A stretch of DNA of 51,865 nt from an uncultured Bacteroides sp. (lineage in GTDB: Bacteria; Bacteroidota; Bacteroidia; Bacteroidales; Bacteroidaceae), in NCBI GenBank assembly GCA_902388495.1, contig CABMPP010000028.1:1-51865 (forward strand), given 5' to 3'. Positions 1 to 8,623 of this stretch are shown here, piece by piece. The position numbers and the translations under genes were made by a program. Under the pieces are notes generated by a model, which saw nothing but the letters and a program-made list of their open reading frames with translations, searched no databases and was not told the origin of the DNA. Numbering within the stretch: position 1 is the stretch's first letter; every line of letters starts with the position of its first letter.

Positions 1-803
1 TCATGTTCAACCAAAAGGTGGAACGGACGGAAAACAAAGCTGCATGGACGTATTCCCCTTTGAGGTACTGGCCGAATAACCCGTCGGATAAGCTCACCTT
101 CTTTGCCTACGCGCCCTATGTAGACGAGACGACGGCAGGCGGAAGCAACCCTGCCTTTCCCGATAGAATCACAGCAAAAGGTTACCTCACCTTCACCTAT
201 ACCGTGCCCGATAAGGAAGCCGACGGCACAGATCTACTGGTCGCCGTTCCGCTGATGAACTATACCTATGCCAATGCCGCAGGCGGAAAGATAGCCTTCA
301 AAATGACGCATGCACTGACCAGAGTCAACATCAAGATTGTGGGTGGTGAAAGCTATACCGTCAAAACCGTTACCGCTCTTTCCCTTTTCGCCCCCGCTTC
401 AGCCAAGCTCACTGTCCGCATTCCTCCCTCTACGGGAGAGACTCCCTGCGTATGGAGCGATAGGACTGCAAACAAGGAAATCCAAGCGGGTATATCATCT
501 TCCGTCAATGTAACATCTACGGCAAGCTCCCTTGCCACTTTCTACCTGATTCCCCCTGCAGACAATCCCTCTTCCGTATCTCTGAAGCTGAACTACACCT
601 TTGCCCGCAGCGACGGTACCGCCCCCACAGCTATGGAAAAGACTGTTTTCCTTTCCGCTACCCCTGCATGGACGCCCGGTGCTTCCGTCAGCTATACACT
701 GAACATCAGCGGCAGTCAGCTTACCATCGAGAGTGCCAAAGAAGATATTTCATGGGGGAGCGGGGGAGATCCGACGGAAGGAGAATTAGGAGCCTCCACA
801 TGA
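1..803 (+). CDS. Fimbrillin-family surface protein, 5' end outside window
   Basis: The open frame runs in from the window edge, so the signal peptide and lipobox are missing; the first Met, at base 3, is probably internal. The visible 266 residues have the look of Bacteroidales fimbrillins (Mfa-like/FimA-like, two beta-sandwich domains): a stretch reading 'LLVAVPLMNYTY' followed by 'FKMTHALTRVNIKIVGG', a hallmark of these pilins, and Ser/Thr-rich beta-strand sequence up to a C-terminal 'SVSYTLNISGSQLTIESA'. These proteins are exported as lipoproteins and polymerise by strand exchange into surface fimbriae. It is the first visible gene of an operon; the next gene starts 31 bases downstream. 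Family membership is fairly sure; its place in the fibre (anchor, stalk or accessory) cannot be told. Confidence 0.8.
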   Translation, partial: MFNQKVERTENKAAWTYSPLRYWPNNPSDKLTFFAYAPYVDETTAGGSNPAFPDRITAKGYLTFTYTVPDKEADGTDLLVAVPLMNYTYANAAGGKIAFKMTHALTRVNIKIVGGESYTVKTVTALSLFAPASAKLTVRIPPSTGETPCVWSDRTANKEIQAGISSSVNVTSTASSLATFYLIPPADNPSSVSLKLNYTFARSDGTAPTAMEKTVFLSATPAWTPGASVSYTLNISGSQLTIESAKEDISWGSGGDPTEGELGAST

Positions 804-834
804 AAACCAATACAAGTAATAGATAAAAAAGACT

Positions 835-1701
835 ATGATGCGAAAGACAAACCTATTCTTATGTGTATGCGCCTTGGCGGTGGGTATTCCGACCGTTTCG
901 GGCTGTCGGCAGGAAGAATACCCGTTGGGGCGGGAGAATCCCCTGTTGGAATTCCCCTTACGAATAGCCGCCGATATTGCTGCGGAGCGAGTTCTCACCC
1001 GTGCCGATGTTTCCCCTTCTTATGACAAAACCGCCTTCGTGGCGGGCGACGTGATAGAGGTGAAACGCACCACTGCCTCGAGTACTCTCACTCCCGCCTC
1101 CTGCACCTACAAGCTGACGGATGCAAAGACATGGGTGTGGACCGAAGACCCGTTGGAAACGGACGGCCCCTTCTACACCTACGAGAACGGTGAAACCTTC
1201 ACCGCCACCTATCCCGCCACTTTCGACGTGATAAAGGAAGACCAGACTGGTGACGGCTTCCTCCAAAGCAACAAACTGACGGCACAAGCGAAAGCCGCGA
1301 ACGGGGGAGTTACCTTCAACTTTGCCCCCGCCTTCACCAAAATAACCGTCATCGTCTACTATCAGACTGCCGAAGCCGTGCCCACCACCGACGTGTTCAC
1401 CCTCACCGCCTCGGCCCTTCGCGGAGGAAGCGGCGACGAATCCGTCCGTTGCCTCTGCAAGACCAATGCCGCAGCTACCGAGCATACCTGGTCCGCCATT
1501 ATCAACCCCGGCACCTACGCGCTAAACATCAGCTTGGGAAACACCACCTATACCGCCACCAGCAAGCAGTACAAGGCTGCCACCCATTACATCTACACCC
1601 TCTACCGCCAAGGCGACCGTTTCCAAATGAGCGGCAGCGTCACTATAAAAGAATACGATACAAACGGCACTACCGCAGGATCGGACATCAGTGCCACATA
1701 A
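835..1701 (+). CDS. Fimbrillin-like lipoprotein
   Basis: A 288-residue protein with a lipoprotein signal peptide: a basic start (MMRK), a hydrophobic run, and a lipobox ending at 'TVSGC', so it should be lipidated on Cys24 and moved to the outer membrane. About 30 residues later comes 'ERVLTRAD', an Arg-containing segment of the kind that is cut by an Arg-specific protease during maturation of P. gingivalis-type fimbrillins. The rest is Thr/Ala-rich beta sequence with 'VTFNFAPAFTKITVIVYY', matching the 'FxxAxxKIxV' strand of the fimbrillin family. It lies between two other fimbrillin genes with short gaps (31 and 13 bases), so it is probably a co-transcribed fibre subunit. Stalk versus accessory role is undetermined. 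Confidence 0.78.
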   Translation: MMRKTNLFLCVCALAVGIPTVSGCRQEEYPLGRENPLLEFPLRIAADIAAERVLTRADVSPSYDKTAFVAGDVIEVKRTTASSTLTPASCTYKLTDAKTWVWTEDPLETDGPFYTYENGETFTATYPATFDVIKEDQTGDGFLQSNKLTAQAKAANGGVTFNFAPAFTKITVIVYYQTAEAVPTTDVFTLTASALRGGSGDESVRCLCKTNAAATEHTWSAIINPGTYALNISLGNTTYTATSKQYKAATHYIYTLYRQGDRFQMSGSVTIKEYDTNGTTAGSDISAT

Positions 1702-1714
1702 ACCCGATATTGAA

Positions 1715-3703
1715 ATGAAAGCAACATTTATAAACATCTCGCTCTTGTCGATGTTGTCGCTGACTTCCTGCACCGACGGACAATCCGACCTCCCGCCCGC
1801 AGGAAGCATCGATAGCGAGGACATCCTCCGCATCTCCTCCGTCTCCGTGGAAGGTGCCGCCGATGCCGCCCTTTCCCGCAGTATCATCACAAACATAGGT
1901 ACAAGCGGCGGCGAACTCTCCAGCATAGGCGTCTACACCACCTATACCGACGGTACGGAGTACAAACCCGCCCACGGCCGAAACACCGATACCTACGTAT
2001 ACAACTCCGCCGCCGCTTGGGAACCCTCCTCCACGCAGAAGAACACCGCCCTTCGTCTGCCTTTGTCTACCGCCCTCCATGCCTATGCCTGGCATCCCGC
2101 CTCCCTGTCTCCCGTCTTCCAGCGGAGCGGCAGTTATGTATCGGGCGTGGACGTCAGACCCGAAGTGGCTTTCGATGCCGCCGACCAGATCGACTATCTC
2201 TATTCGGGTGCAGCCACGGCGCAGTCCGGCACTCCCACCGCCTTCACCCTGAACCATGCCTTGGTGAAGTTCACCTGCAAAGTCTATAAATCCGCTTCGC
2301 TGACGGACGACATTCACCTGACACGACTCTCTGTCAGCACCTCGGACAACAGTTGGCTCACGGGACAAGGAAACATGAAACTTACCGACGGTGTACTTAC
2401 AGGCTTGAGCAATACCGCCAAACTGGTGATGACAGCGACGGACGCCTCCAAGATTGTGCCCGAGGACAAGGACAACCCCGTGTCGGTCTATTGCCTGGTG
2501 GCTCCTGTCACCCAGAGCCGTCTCCGTTTCGAACTCGAAGCGAAGAGCAACAATCAAGAGTACAGTTTCCAAACGTCCTACGTCACTCCCTCTACCGCTA
2601 CTTGGAAGCAGGGACAACACATCGTCTTCACCATTCTGCTGGACGGTATGGATGCGAAAGTAATGGGAGTCCAAGTCTGCAAGTGGGAAGATTACTCGGA
2701 CACCTATATTCCCGTTTCTCCCGAACCCGACGGTGAGGTCACCCTTCGCTTTGCGCTTCCGCAGGCCGAAACCCGTGCATTGGGAGCCGCTCCCGCTACC
2801 GAGCCCTTAGACAAAGGTACCCTTTTCAGCGTGTACGCCTATCGCGACGGCAAGCAGTTGGGTCAAGGCGTTTATCAGGTAGACGCGTCCGATGCATCGC
2901 TGGCAAGTCCTGCCACGATAGGCGGCACAAAGCAACCTCTGAAATTGACCAAAGGAAAATACGACCTTTATTTCTTTTCCTACAATGCCGCGGGGACCGA
3001 TGCGGGAGATTATCCCGTACTGACATCCGCAGCCATAGGAGATACCGATGGAGACAAGGTAAGCGTGCCCAACGGTAAAGACTTCCTGGCCACCTCCCTG
3101 AAAGCGACGGAGATTCAAGCCAACCAATCCACGGGTACGGACGAAAAGACGTTCTCCGTGTCACTGGCCGGTGCGCCTTTCCGCCGACAGTGTGCCCGCG
3201 CCAAAGCCACGCTCCAAGTGCAGGAGTACCCCGTGAAGCCCGAGAAGATCACTGCCCTTACCATTACGGTGAAGGGCTTGGCCGACGGCGGAAGCTATAC
3301 CTTGACGGAAGAAAATATCACAACGGCTGCCAGAACAACCGATGCCTTTTCTTTCCCTTTCTCCCTGCCCGCCAACGGCTTTATCCCACAATATAACGCC
3401 CCTGCGCTGCAGCTCGAATTTGCCTCGGATGAAGTCTTTTTGCTTCCGATAGACGCCTCCGCGCCTCTGACGTTCGACTTGTCCATGAAGGTGGAATATA
3501 CTTCTACTCAAACCGCGTCCACAAAAACGCAGCTGGTGGAGCTGAAAAATTATACACTCAACAAGCAACTGCAAGCGGGCAAGTCCTACAACTTCGTATT
3601 CCGCCTTACTTTCTATGGCGACTACAAGCCTGTGGGTATAGCCGTAGACATGCAAGAGTACACCCCCGTGAAGCTGCCCGCAAGCGGTGTAGGAGAAGAT
3701 TAA
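1715..3703 (+). CDS. Large fimbrillin-like lipoprotein with two fimbrillin-type halves
   Basis: I place the start at the ATG at 1715, not at the GTG at 1691, because the ATG directly precedes a clean lipoprotein signal (MKATF..., hydrophobic run, 'SLTSC' lipobox) and lies 13 bases after the previous stop. The product is 662 residues, about twice a normal fimbrillin. Residues ~30-325 carry one fimbrillin-like region ('FTLNHALVKFTCKVYKS', then 'WKQGQHIVFTILLDG'). After 'VSPEPDGEVTLRFALPQ' a second region starts, with its own 'SVYAYRDGKQLGQGVYQ' and ends 'LQAGKSYNFVFRLTFYGDYK', the same 'xxGxxYxFxxxL' closing strand. The tandem arrangement suggests duplication or fusion of two pilin units. Likely surface exposed in the same fibre as its neighbours. 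Confidence 0.78.
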   Translation: MKATFINISLLSMLSLTSCTDGQSDLPPAGSIDSEDILRISSVSVEGAADAALSRSIITNIGTSGGELSSIGVYTTYTDGTEYKPAHGRNTDTYVYNSAAAWEPSSTQKNTALRLPLSTALHAYAWHPASLSPVFQRSGSYVSGVDVRPEVAFDAADQIDYLYSGAATAQSGTPTAFTLNHALVKFTCKVYKSASLTDDIHLTRLSVSTSDNSWLTGQGNMKLTDGVLTGLSNTAKLVMTATDASKIVPEDKDNPVSVYCLVAPVTQSRLRFELEAKSNNQEYSFQTSYVTPSTATWKQGQHIVFTILLDGMDAKVMGVQVCKWEDYSDTYIPVSPEPDGEVTLRFALPQAETRALGAAPATEPLDKGTLFSVYAYRDGKQLGQGVYQVDASDASLASPATIGGTKQPLKLTKGKYDLYFFSYNAAGTDAGDYPVLTSAAIGDTDGDKVSVPNGKDFLATSLKATEIQANQSTGTDEKTFSVSLAGAPFRRQCARAKATLQVQEYPVKPEKITALTITVKGLADGGSYTLTEENITTAARTTDAFSFPFSLPANGFIPQYNAPALQLEFASDEVFLLPIDASAPLTFDLSMKVEYTSTQTASTKTQLVELKNYTLNKQLQAGKSYNFVFRLTFYGDYKPVGIAVDMQEYTPVKLPASGVGED

Positions 3704-3725
3704 CCCCCGAAAAACAAAACAAGAT

Positions 3726-4820
3726 ATGAAGGATAAAAAACAATACTTTGGAATGAAATCGGCATGCCGTCTGTGGGTCGTTGCCCTGCTGCTGTCTGCT
3801 TGTGCCGACGATGGCGAATCGGACTTCGACGGGAGCGCCTCGTCGCTTCGACTCGACCTTTCGCTGGCCATGCCGCAGGAGATAACGGTAGAACCCCAGA
3901 ACACAAGGGCTGCGGGCGATGTGGCGGTGACGGATGTACGTGTGTTTCAGTTTAAAACAGACGGAAGTCTGATGAAAAATAATAAATACACGGATACGGC
4001 CATTCAGCCCGATAACGTCACGGGCCTGTCCACCGTTACGACCCAAGGCGACGATTTCGATGATGTGAACAGTCGTTTCTATATCGTCATCAATACGGCG
4101 GATAAACTGGACGATTTGTTCGGTAGTTCCGCGGCTTCAACTTCTGACGAAAGCGCATTGTCTGCTCGCGTCTATGCTACGGAAGATATCTTTTCCACTC
4201 AACAAGCAATGGTGTACGGCCCTTATCCATACACGGGTTCAGGCTCTACCGTAAAGAAGACCTTGCAGCTCCTTGCCAAAATGCGGCACATCGGTGCGCG
4301 GGTAGACGTTTCGTGGAGTATCCCTGACGATGTGAATCTTACGATTACTTCGGCCCAAGTGGAGAACGTCCCCAAGAACTATTACCTCTACGAGCAGACT
4401 CCCATGCCTGCGGTTTCCGAGTATCTGGACCCGCAGTCCGTCAACTTGATTACAAGCGCCAACAGCTTCACCTTCTATATGCCCGAGAACCTGAAAGGCA
4501 GTGGAAAATCCGTCACCCCGCAAGGGAAGAACATTGCTGCCAACGGACCTTCGGGCAATTTGGACGGCTGCACCTGCATCGTGTTGAAGGGCGAGTATCG
4601 CTACGGAACGGCCGACGATGCGAACGGTGTTGCGGTGGAATATCGTTTCTACCTCGGTGCGGATATGATTAACAATTACGACGTGGAGCGCGGCAAAGTC
4701 TACCAGCTGGACATTGCCTTGAGTGGCGCCAACAGTGCCGATGCCCGCGTCAGCATCACGGACAGTAATGTGTTTGGTATCGGCGATGCGGACGATGTAA
4801 ATCACGATATGGAATTTTAA
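3726..4820 (+). CDS. Fimbrial lipoprotein of the DUF4906-like type
   Basis: A 364-residue predicted lipoprotein: basic N-terminus, hydrophobic stretch 'LWVVALLLSAC' with lipobox Cys, then 'NTRAAGD', a plausible Arg maturation site. The body contains 'VTDVRVFQFKTDGSL', 'FYIVINTADKL', 'RHIGARVDVSW', 'FYMPENLKG' and 'VEYRFYLGADMINNYDVERG', which I associate with DUF4906-type Bacteroides fimbrial proteins related to the FimB/Mfa2 branch. A second Met at 3753 could also start the protein; both leave the signal intact. It sits 22 bases after the double fimbrillin and 18 before the next gene. A minor subunit or tip-proximal adaptor role is inferred from gene order only. Confidence 0.72.
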   Translation: MKDKKQYFGMKSACRLWVVALLLSACADDGESDFDGSASSLRLDLSLAMPQEITVEPQNTRAAGDVAVTDVRVFQFKTDGSLMKNNKYTDTAIQPDNVTGLSTVTTQGDDFDDVNSRFYIVINTADKLDDLFGSSAASTSDESALSARVYATEDIFSTQQAMVYGPYPYTGSGSTVKKTLQLLAKMRHIGARVDVSWSIPDDVNLTITSAQVENVPKNYYLYEQTPMPAVSEYLDPQSVNLITSANSFTFYMPENLKGSGKSVTPQGKNIAANGPSGNLDGCTCIVLKGEYRYGTADDANGVAVEYRFYLGADMINNYDVERGKVYQLDIALSGANSADARVSITDSNVFGIGDADDVNHDMEF

Positions 4821-4838
4821 AAGTATTATACAAGAGAA

Positions 4839-7211
4839 ATGAAACCAATGAAAAGAATGTCATTCCTACCAATAATGTTGTGTGTGTCGGTGGTCTGCTG
4901 CTGCACGGCTTGCCAAGACGATGAAATAATTACGCCATCCCGCCCCGATGCGGTGGGAGAAACGATTCCCGTCGATGTGATATTCGACACGGAAAAGGTG
5001 CAGGATGCCTACGATCTCACTTCGCCGCAAGGCGGCGCCAGCCGTGCTGCTGTCCGAAGCAGGGGAGTGGTGGAAGTGGATTTGCTGCCCACGCCCGCCA
5101 CTCGAGGGATAGAACAAGACAAACCTGCCACACTGACTAATGTGTTCGTGGTGCAAAAGAAAAAGGATAATACTTATGTCCTTGCGCTCAATAATCAATC
5201 CGTGGAGTTGGGAAAGAAGACGACGCTTTCCTTGCAGGCGGATGATGACAGTGAGCTTTATATCCTTGCCCGTAACGGTACGGCGGGCGATAATTTGACT
5301 ACCTCCAACGTGGGTACTTGCACTATCACTTCCGCCGAAATAAATAAGATAGTCGAAGGCACTGCCGATGCCATCAACAAGATGCCCTATTTTCTCCACT
5401 TGGAGCACGTGGCGGTTACTTCGGAAGGCATCATTCAGAGTCTGCAAGGCCACGATGCCCGCTTGCGTCTGCGCCGATTGGCGGCACGGGTCAACGTCAG
5501 TTGGAATTTCAAGGTCGGAGGTTATACTCTGCAAGAAGTCACTTTGCAGGAAACTCCTTTGAAGTATCAGGTGTTTCCCCTCGAAGGGCAAAATTCTTAT
5601 CCCGACTTGATGGATCAGTACTATACCTTGAAACTGTATGATGCTGGTAGCGATGCCACTTCCGCCGCTTGCTGGGTGGCTCGCAGTGTGCGTGGCACGG
5701 TCAACATTTCCAACGAAACCATGCGAGACAAGGAGAGGGCACCGCAAGGCAGTTCCTACCTGCAATTCATAGCGACCAAAGACGATACCAAGACCCGACT
5801 CGTCTACCGCATCTATCTGGGTGGAAATTCTATACAAGACTTCAATGTGCTGGATAACACCAATTATAATTATAATCTTACATTCAAGTCTACCGAGGAC
5901 ATAGCCGATGCCGACGGGCGTGTGCAGTTGCTGAACGGAGCTTCGGCTTCGACAGGAAATACGACTTTTGTTCCTACCGCCAACTGCTTTATGGTGAAGC
6001 CCGGAGGTAGTTTCCACTTCGATCCGTTTAAGTTTCGTCGTAGCGGAGATGATGTAGATAATACACAGCTTATAGGATGGGCTAATAGTCGTGGAGGAAT
6101 TTGTAGTGTAAAGGTAGTATGGCAGACGCGCGAGAACGGCGATACGGGCGACCCCGTGCTGGGCGTTGCCAATAGCAGTTCCGACCATAGTAATATCGTG
6201 GAACTGACCAATGCCGATAATAGTCTGTTACCGAGTCTGCCATTAACCGACGGATTTAAAGAATCGGGCAAATGTCATATCCATTGCCGCGTGGCTCCGA
6301 ACACAATCGGTGGCAACGGAGTGATTGCGGCGTATGATAAGGACAAGAAAATCCTATGGAGCTGGCATCTTTGGGTGACGGATTATAACCCCGATCCTCA
6401 CGGGAATGTAGCTGTTTCGGAAGAGAACAAGCGGAAACAGAAATACACCTATCGGGGAGAAAACTGGTTGCCCATGATGGATCGGAATATCGGAGCACAA
6501 AAAGGGTTCGTAGAATTCCCGAAGGATGATTTGGAACGTTCCAGGGCCAATGGGGTAGGATATTCGCATGGAAGAAAAGATCCTAATCCGGGTAGCTTTT
6601 CGAGAAGTAAGGTCGAGCTTGTAACTATTACCGAAGGAGTTGTGGACGACTTGCAGAATATGTATGGTCCTGACGGATATTCGGTTGTTTCACGAGACAC
6701 GTATGTGCCGGATCCGTCATATCAGAGTGCGGAATGGACCTTTCAGAATATTTTAAAATGGGGGTATTCCCAGCAGACTGTTTGGGATGGAAATGTTAAG
6801 ACGTTTTATGATCCGAGTCCGCAAGGTTGGCGGGTCCCTCCTCATGAAGTGCTGTTGAATTTCTTTAAAGATACAAGCTATGCTGGAAATTCAAAATCGG
6901 CTGTGTATTCAGAATTGAACGGAGAGGATGCGACTCGAGAGAAAACTATGAATAATGGAGGGGCGTTAATACAATATGGAGCGAATAAGGAAGAGGTAAC
7001 TTATGTCCGTTTAACAGGATACAGACGATTCGCTTATAGCTTTCAATTTGTGAATAAGTTTACCGTTTTGTGGTCGAGGGATAAAAGAGATAATACGAAT
7101 GCTTGGGGCTTTTCAATCAATGGCGAGGGTAGCGGTTATAATACTTCAATGTTTGGCGGATGGGCAAGGTATGATGCGCATCACATCCGTTGCATTCAAG
7201 AGATGGAATAA
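4839..7211 (+). CDS. Probable fimbrial tip adhesin (DUF4906-like N-part, lectin-like C-part)
   Basis: The 790-residue last gene of the fimbrial operon. Signal peptide with lipobox 'CCCTAC' near residue 25; 'TPATRGIEQDK' is a possible Arg maturation site. Residues ~60-370 resemble the preceding gene ('LRLRRLAARVNVSWNF', 'LVYRIYLGGNSIQDFNV'). The C-terminal ~400 residues are different: 'WSWHLWVTDYNPDP', 'MDRNIGA', 'GWRVPPHEVL', 'LTGYRRF' and a final 'HHIRCIQEME', the pattern of FISUMP/C-type-lectin-like domains at the ends of Bacteroides surface adhesins. Position last in the operon plus this domain suggests the ligand-binding tip. The DNA becomes visibly more AT-rich after ~6030, consistent with an exchangeable binding domain. 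Start may also be the Met at 4848. Confidence 0.75.
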   Translation: MKPMKRMSFLPIMLCVSVVCCCTACQDDEIITPSRPDAVGETIPVDVIFDTEKVQDAYDLTSPQGGASRAAVRSRGVVEVDLLPTPATRGIEQDKPATLTNVFVVQKKKDNTYVLALNNQSVELGKKTTLSLQADDDSELYILARNGTAGDNLTTSNVGTCTITSAEINKIVEGTADAINKMPYFLHLEHVAVTSEGIIQSLQGHDARLRLRRLAARVNVSWNFKVGGYTLQEVTLQETPLKYQVFPLEGQNSYPDLMDQYYTLKLYDAGSDATSAACWVARSVRGTVNISNETMRDKERAPQGSSYLQFIATKDDTKTRLVYRIYLGGNSIQDFNVLDNTNYNYNLTFKSTEDIADADGRVQLLNGASASTGNTTFVPTANCFMVKPGGSFHFDPFKFRRSGDDVDNTQLIGWANSRGGICSVKVVWQTRENGDTGDPVLGVANSSSDHSNIVELTNADNSLLPSLPLTDGFKESGKCHIHCRVAPNTIGGNGVIAAYDKDKKILWSWHLWVTDYNPDPHGNVAVSEENKRKQKYTYRGENWLPMMDRNIGAQKGFVEFPKDDLERSRANGVGYSHGRKDPNPGSFSRSKVELVTITEGVVDDLQNMYGPDGYSVVSRDTYVPDPSYQSAEWTFQNILKWGYSQQTVWDGNVKTFYDPSPQGWRVPPHEVLLNFFKDTSYAGNSKSAVYSELNGEDATREKTMNNGGALIQYGANKEEVTYVRLTGYRRFAYSFQFVNKFTVLWSRDKRDNTNAWGFSINGEGSGYNTSMFGGWARYDAHHIRCIQEME

Positions 7212-7231
7212 GCAATATTGTATAACTTATA

Positions 7232-7290
7232 AAGAGGTTGTCTCAGATCTATGATAAGTTAATCGAAAATCGAGATAACCTCTTCTTTTA
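7232..7290 (+). terminator. Terminator hairpin after the fimbrial operon
   Basis: AAGAGGTTGTCTC (7232-7244) pairs over 13 positions, with one G-U, with GAGATAACCTCTT (7272-7284), and is followed by the pyrimidine-rich TCTTCTTTTA end. It lies about 20 bases after the stop of the tip-adhesin gene. The long loop (27 bases) is unusual; similar GAGGTTGTCTC strings also occur at ends of some insertion sequences, but no transposase is present. Confidence 0.6.
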
Positions 7291-7310
7291 TTAATTAAAT
7301 AATATTTATC

Positions 7311-7714
7311 ATGCAAAGAAAGATTAAAACAATCGTGAAAATGGTATGTGCGAGTGAGCACGATTCAAAAAAAAAGACACGCGCGATGTAATAGCTTGCG
7401 GTTATCGTTGGACGGAAGCCTTGCGTATTGTCCGCTCTTGTCATCCCGAAGTCACTATTATCTTACCCAAAGAGAAGATACAAGTCCGTGCAGGCGATGA
7501 TGTGCGTGCGCTTATCGCGCCTTACGTCGCCATTATTCGTCGTGCGCTCGATGAGGGCAAGGTAGGTAAGTGGCACGGCACCTCTTCCGATTGCTGCGTC
7601 AAGCAAGTACACCGCATCCTCAACCACTACTTCCATTTCTACCCCGGCAGTATCACCGAACCCGAACTCCATGTGATGATCGAAGATATGCTGTATGTGC
7701 ATAAGGTGAGATAA
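7311..7714 (+). CDS. Small hypothetical protein encoded in two frames, joined at an A9 slippery tract
   Basis: An ATG at 7311 opens a frame (MQRKIKTIVKMV...) that stops at TAA 7389-7391. The -1 frame beyond the A tract at 7367-7375 continues without a stop into the 97-codon frame ending at 7714. That second frame has no ATG, GTG or plausible start before a TTG at 7421, and its residues before that TTG (DTRDVIACGYRWTEA) read as normal protein. Joining the frames gives about 134 residues with 'ALRIVRSCHPEVTII', a Cys-Cys pair and 'VHRILNHYFHFYPG'. I do not recognise the family. The tract contains A AAA AAG in the zero frame, a classical -1 frameshift heptamer; alternatively one A has been lost, giving a pseudogene or a slipped-strand phase switch. 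Confidence 0.5.
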
Positions 7715-7744
7715 AAAAGAGGAATGCTTCATGTGCATGAGGCG

Positions 7745-7769
7745 TGATAGGGGAGAAGATCCCCTGTCA
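7745..7769. terminator. Hairpin between convergent genes
   Basis: TGATAGGGGA and TCCCCTGTCA form an imperfect hairpin with a GAAG-type loop between the split gene and the XRE gene; it overlaps the XRE stop codon. There is no good U-tract, so function as a bidirectional terminator is only possible. Confidence 0.3.
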
Positions 7770-7985
7770 TTCAGAGCATAGCTGTGTGTAGAGAACCGTA
7801 TCTTCAGTCAATATCTGAATACCCAAAGCATCCTCTATCTTAGAAAGTGTTTCTAACGAAAGGTTATCTTTCCCTTTTAATATTTTAGATATATATTGCT
7901 GGCTACAATTCATTTTTTCTGCCAGTTGTTTCTGCGTCATCCTATCATAACAGTTCGCTATAAGATTGGGAGAACGTCGAAACAA
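7767..7985 (-). CDS. XRE-family helix-turn-helix regulator, start uncertain
   Basis: A 72-residue protein with a textbook XRE/Cro helix-turn-helix: 'MTQKQLAEKMNCSQQYISKI' then 'LKGKDNLSLETLSKIEDALGI'. It follows the RloB-like gene on the same strand with no room for a separate promoter, so it should be the third gene of the defence operon. The start is unclear: the frame begins with TTG at 7985, but upstream codons in this frame (NEEINKKT) stay open until they overlap the end of the RloB gene, and 'LFRRSPNLIANCYDRM' resembles the region preceding the HTH in longer (~100 residue) antitoxin-like relatives. It may start at TTG or a rare codon coupled to RloB termination, or be 5'-truncated. Probable autoregulator of the system, by inference. 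Confidence 0.65.
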   Translation of the reverse strand: MFRRSPNLIANCYDRMTQKQLAEKMNCSQQYISKILKGKDNLSLETLSKIEDALGIQILTEDTVLYTQLCSE

Positions 7986-7996
7986 TGTCTTCTTAT

Positions 7997-8614
7997 TTAT
8001 TTCTTCATTACTTCATGAAAGAAATCTGCCATTTCGCTATAAGTGTGTTCACGTCCTTCCTTTGATTTAGATAATATTGACTTCTCTGAATTCTCAATTG
8101 CTTTATCAAGATTCCCTCCATTTGCAAGCAAGAAATTATGTAATCCTTTACATTTTCTACTTAAAAATTCTTCAGTCTTTTCATAATTACAAATATGTTC
8201 TAACTCCTTAGTTAGTTCACCAGAGCTATTAAATTGTTGTGTTGTATATTTGAAATGATACAAGAACCATATTTCCAAACAGCGCTCGTTTTCAAAAAAG
8301 CGTATTAAGCTTTCAGTCCCTTGCCGCTTCTTGATGATCGTTTTTTGATGATATTTTGTTTTCAGTCTTAGATAATTCTCTCGGTTTCGTCCTTCTTTTT
8401 TATTATCCATATCAATTAAACAAAATATCATGTTATATCCATCGTCAATGCATTGTTCTATCCGACGTTCCAATTCAGTCATGCTGGTGGCATGATTGGG
8501 AACTACAGGCTTTACTTGTGCATGAATCATACCTTCTAAAGATTTCAAATAATATTTTTCAGTCGGTCCTTCACCGATAACAGCTATTGTTGTTCTTGTT
8601 TTCCGTGTTTTCAT
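7997..8614 (-). CDS. RloB-like (AbiLii-type) protein with TOPRIM-like motifs
   Basis: A 205-residue protein of the RloB family. The N-terminus holds 'AVIGEGPTEKYYLKSL' (Glu15, Glu19) and 'FCLIDMDN' (Asp68, Asp70), the spaced acidic motifs of TOPRIM-like nuclease folds seen in RloB/OLD-associated proteins. It starts 9 bases after the stop of the AAA ATPase on the same strand. An ATPase plus RloB pair is the composition of the AbiL abortive-infection system (AbiLi/AbiLii) and of the rloA/rloB genes found inside restriction loci. The expected role is the toxic or nucleolytic effector, released on phage infection; this is inference from the family. No restriction-modification genes are near. Confidence 0.8.
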   Translation of the reverse strand: MKTRKTRTTIAVIGEGPTEKYYLKSLEGMIHAQVKPVVPNHATSMTELERRIEQCIDDGYNMIFCLIDMDNKKEGRNRENYLRLKTKYHQKTIIKKRQGTESLIRFFENERCLEIWFLYHFKYTTQQFNSSGELTKELEHICNYEKTEEFLSRKCKGLHNFLLANGGNLDKAIENSEKSILSKSKEGREHTYSEMADFFHEVMKK

Positions 8615-8623
8615 ATCACCTCT

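Noticed and set aside
1688..2674. A 328-codon minus-strand frame
   Set aside because: Gly/Val/His-rich antisense shadow of the fimbrillin gene; the plus strand has signal peptide and family motifs.
7232..7284. End of an insertion sequence
   Set aside because: GAGGTTGTCTC-like ends are known from insertion sequences, but there is no transposase and no second end; a terminator explains the inverted repeat.
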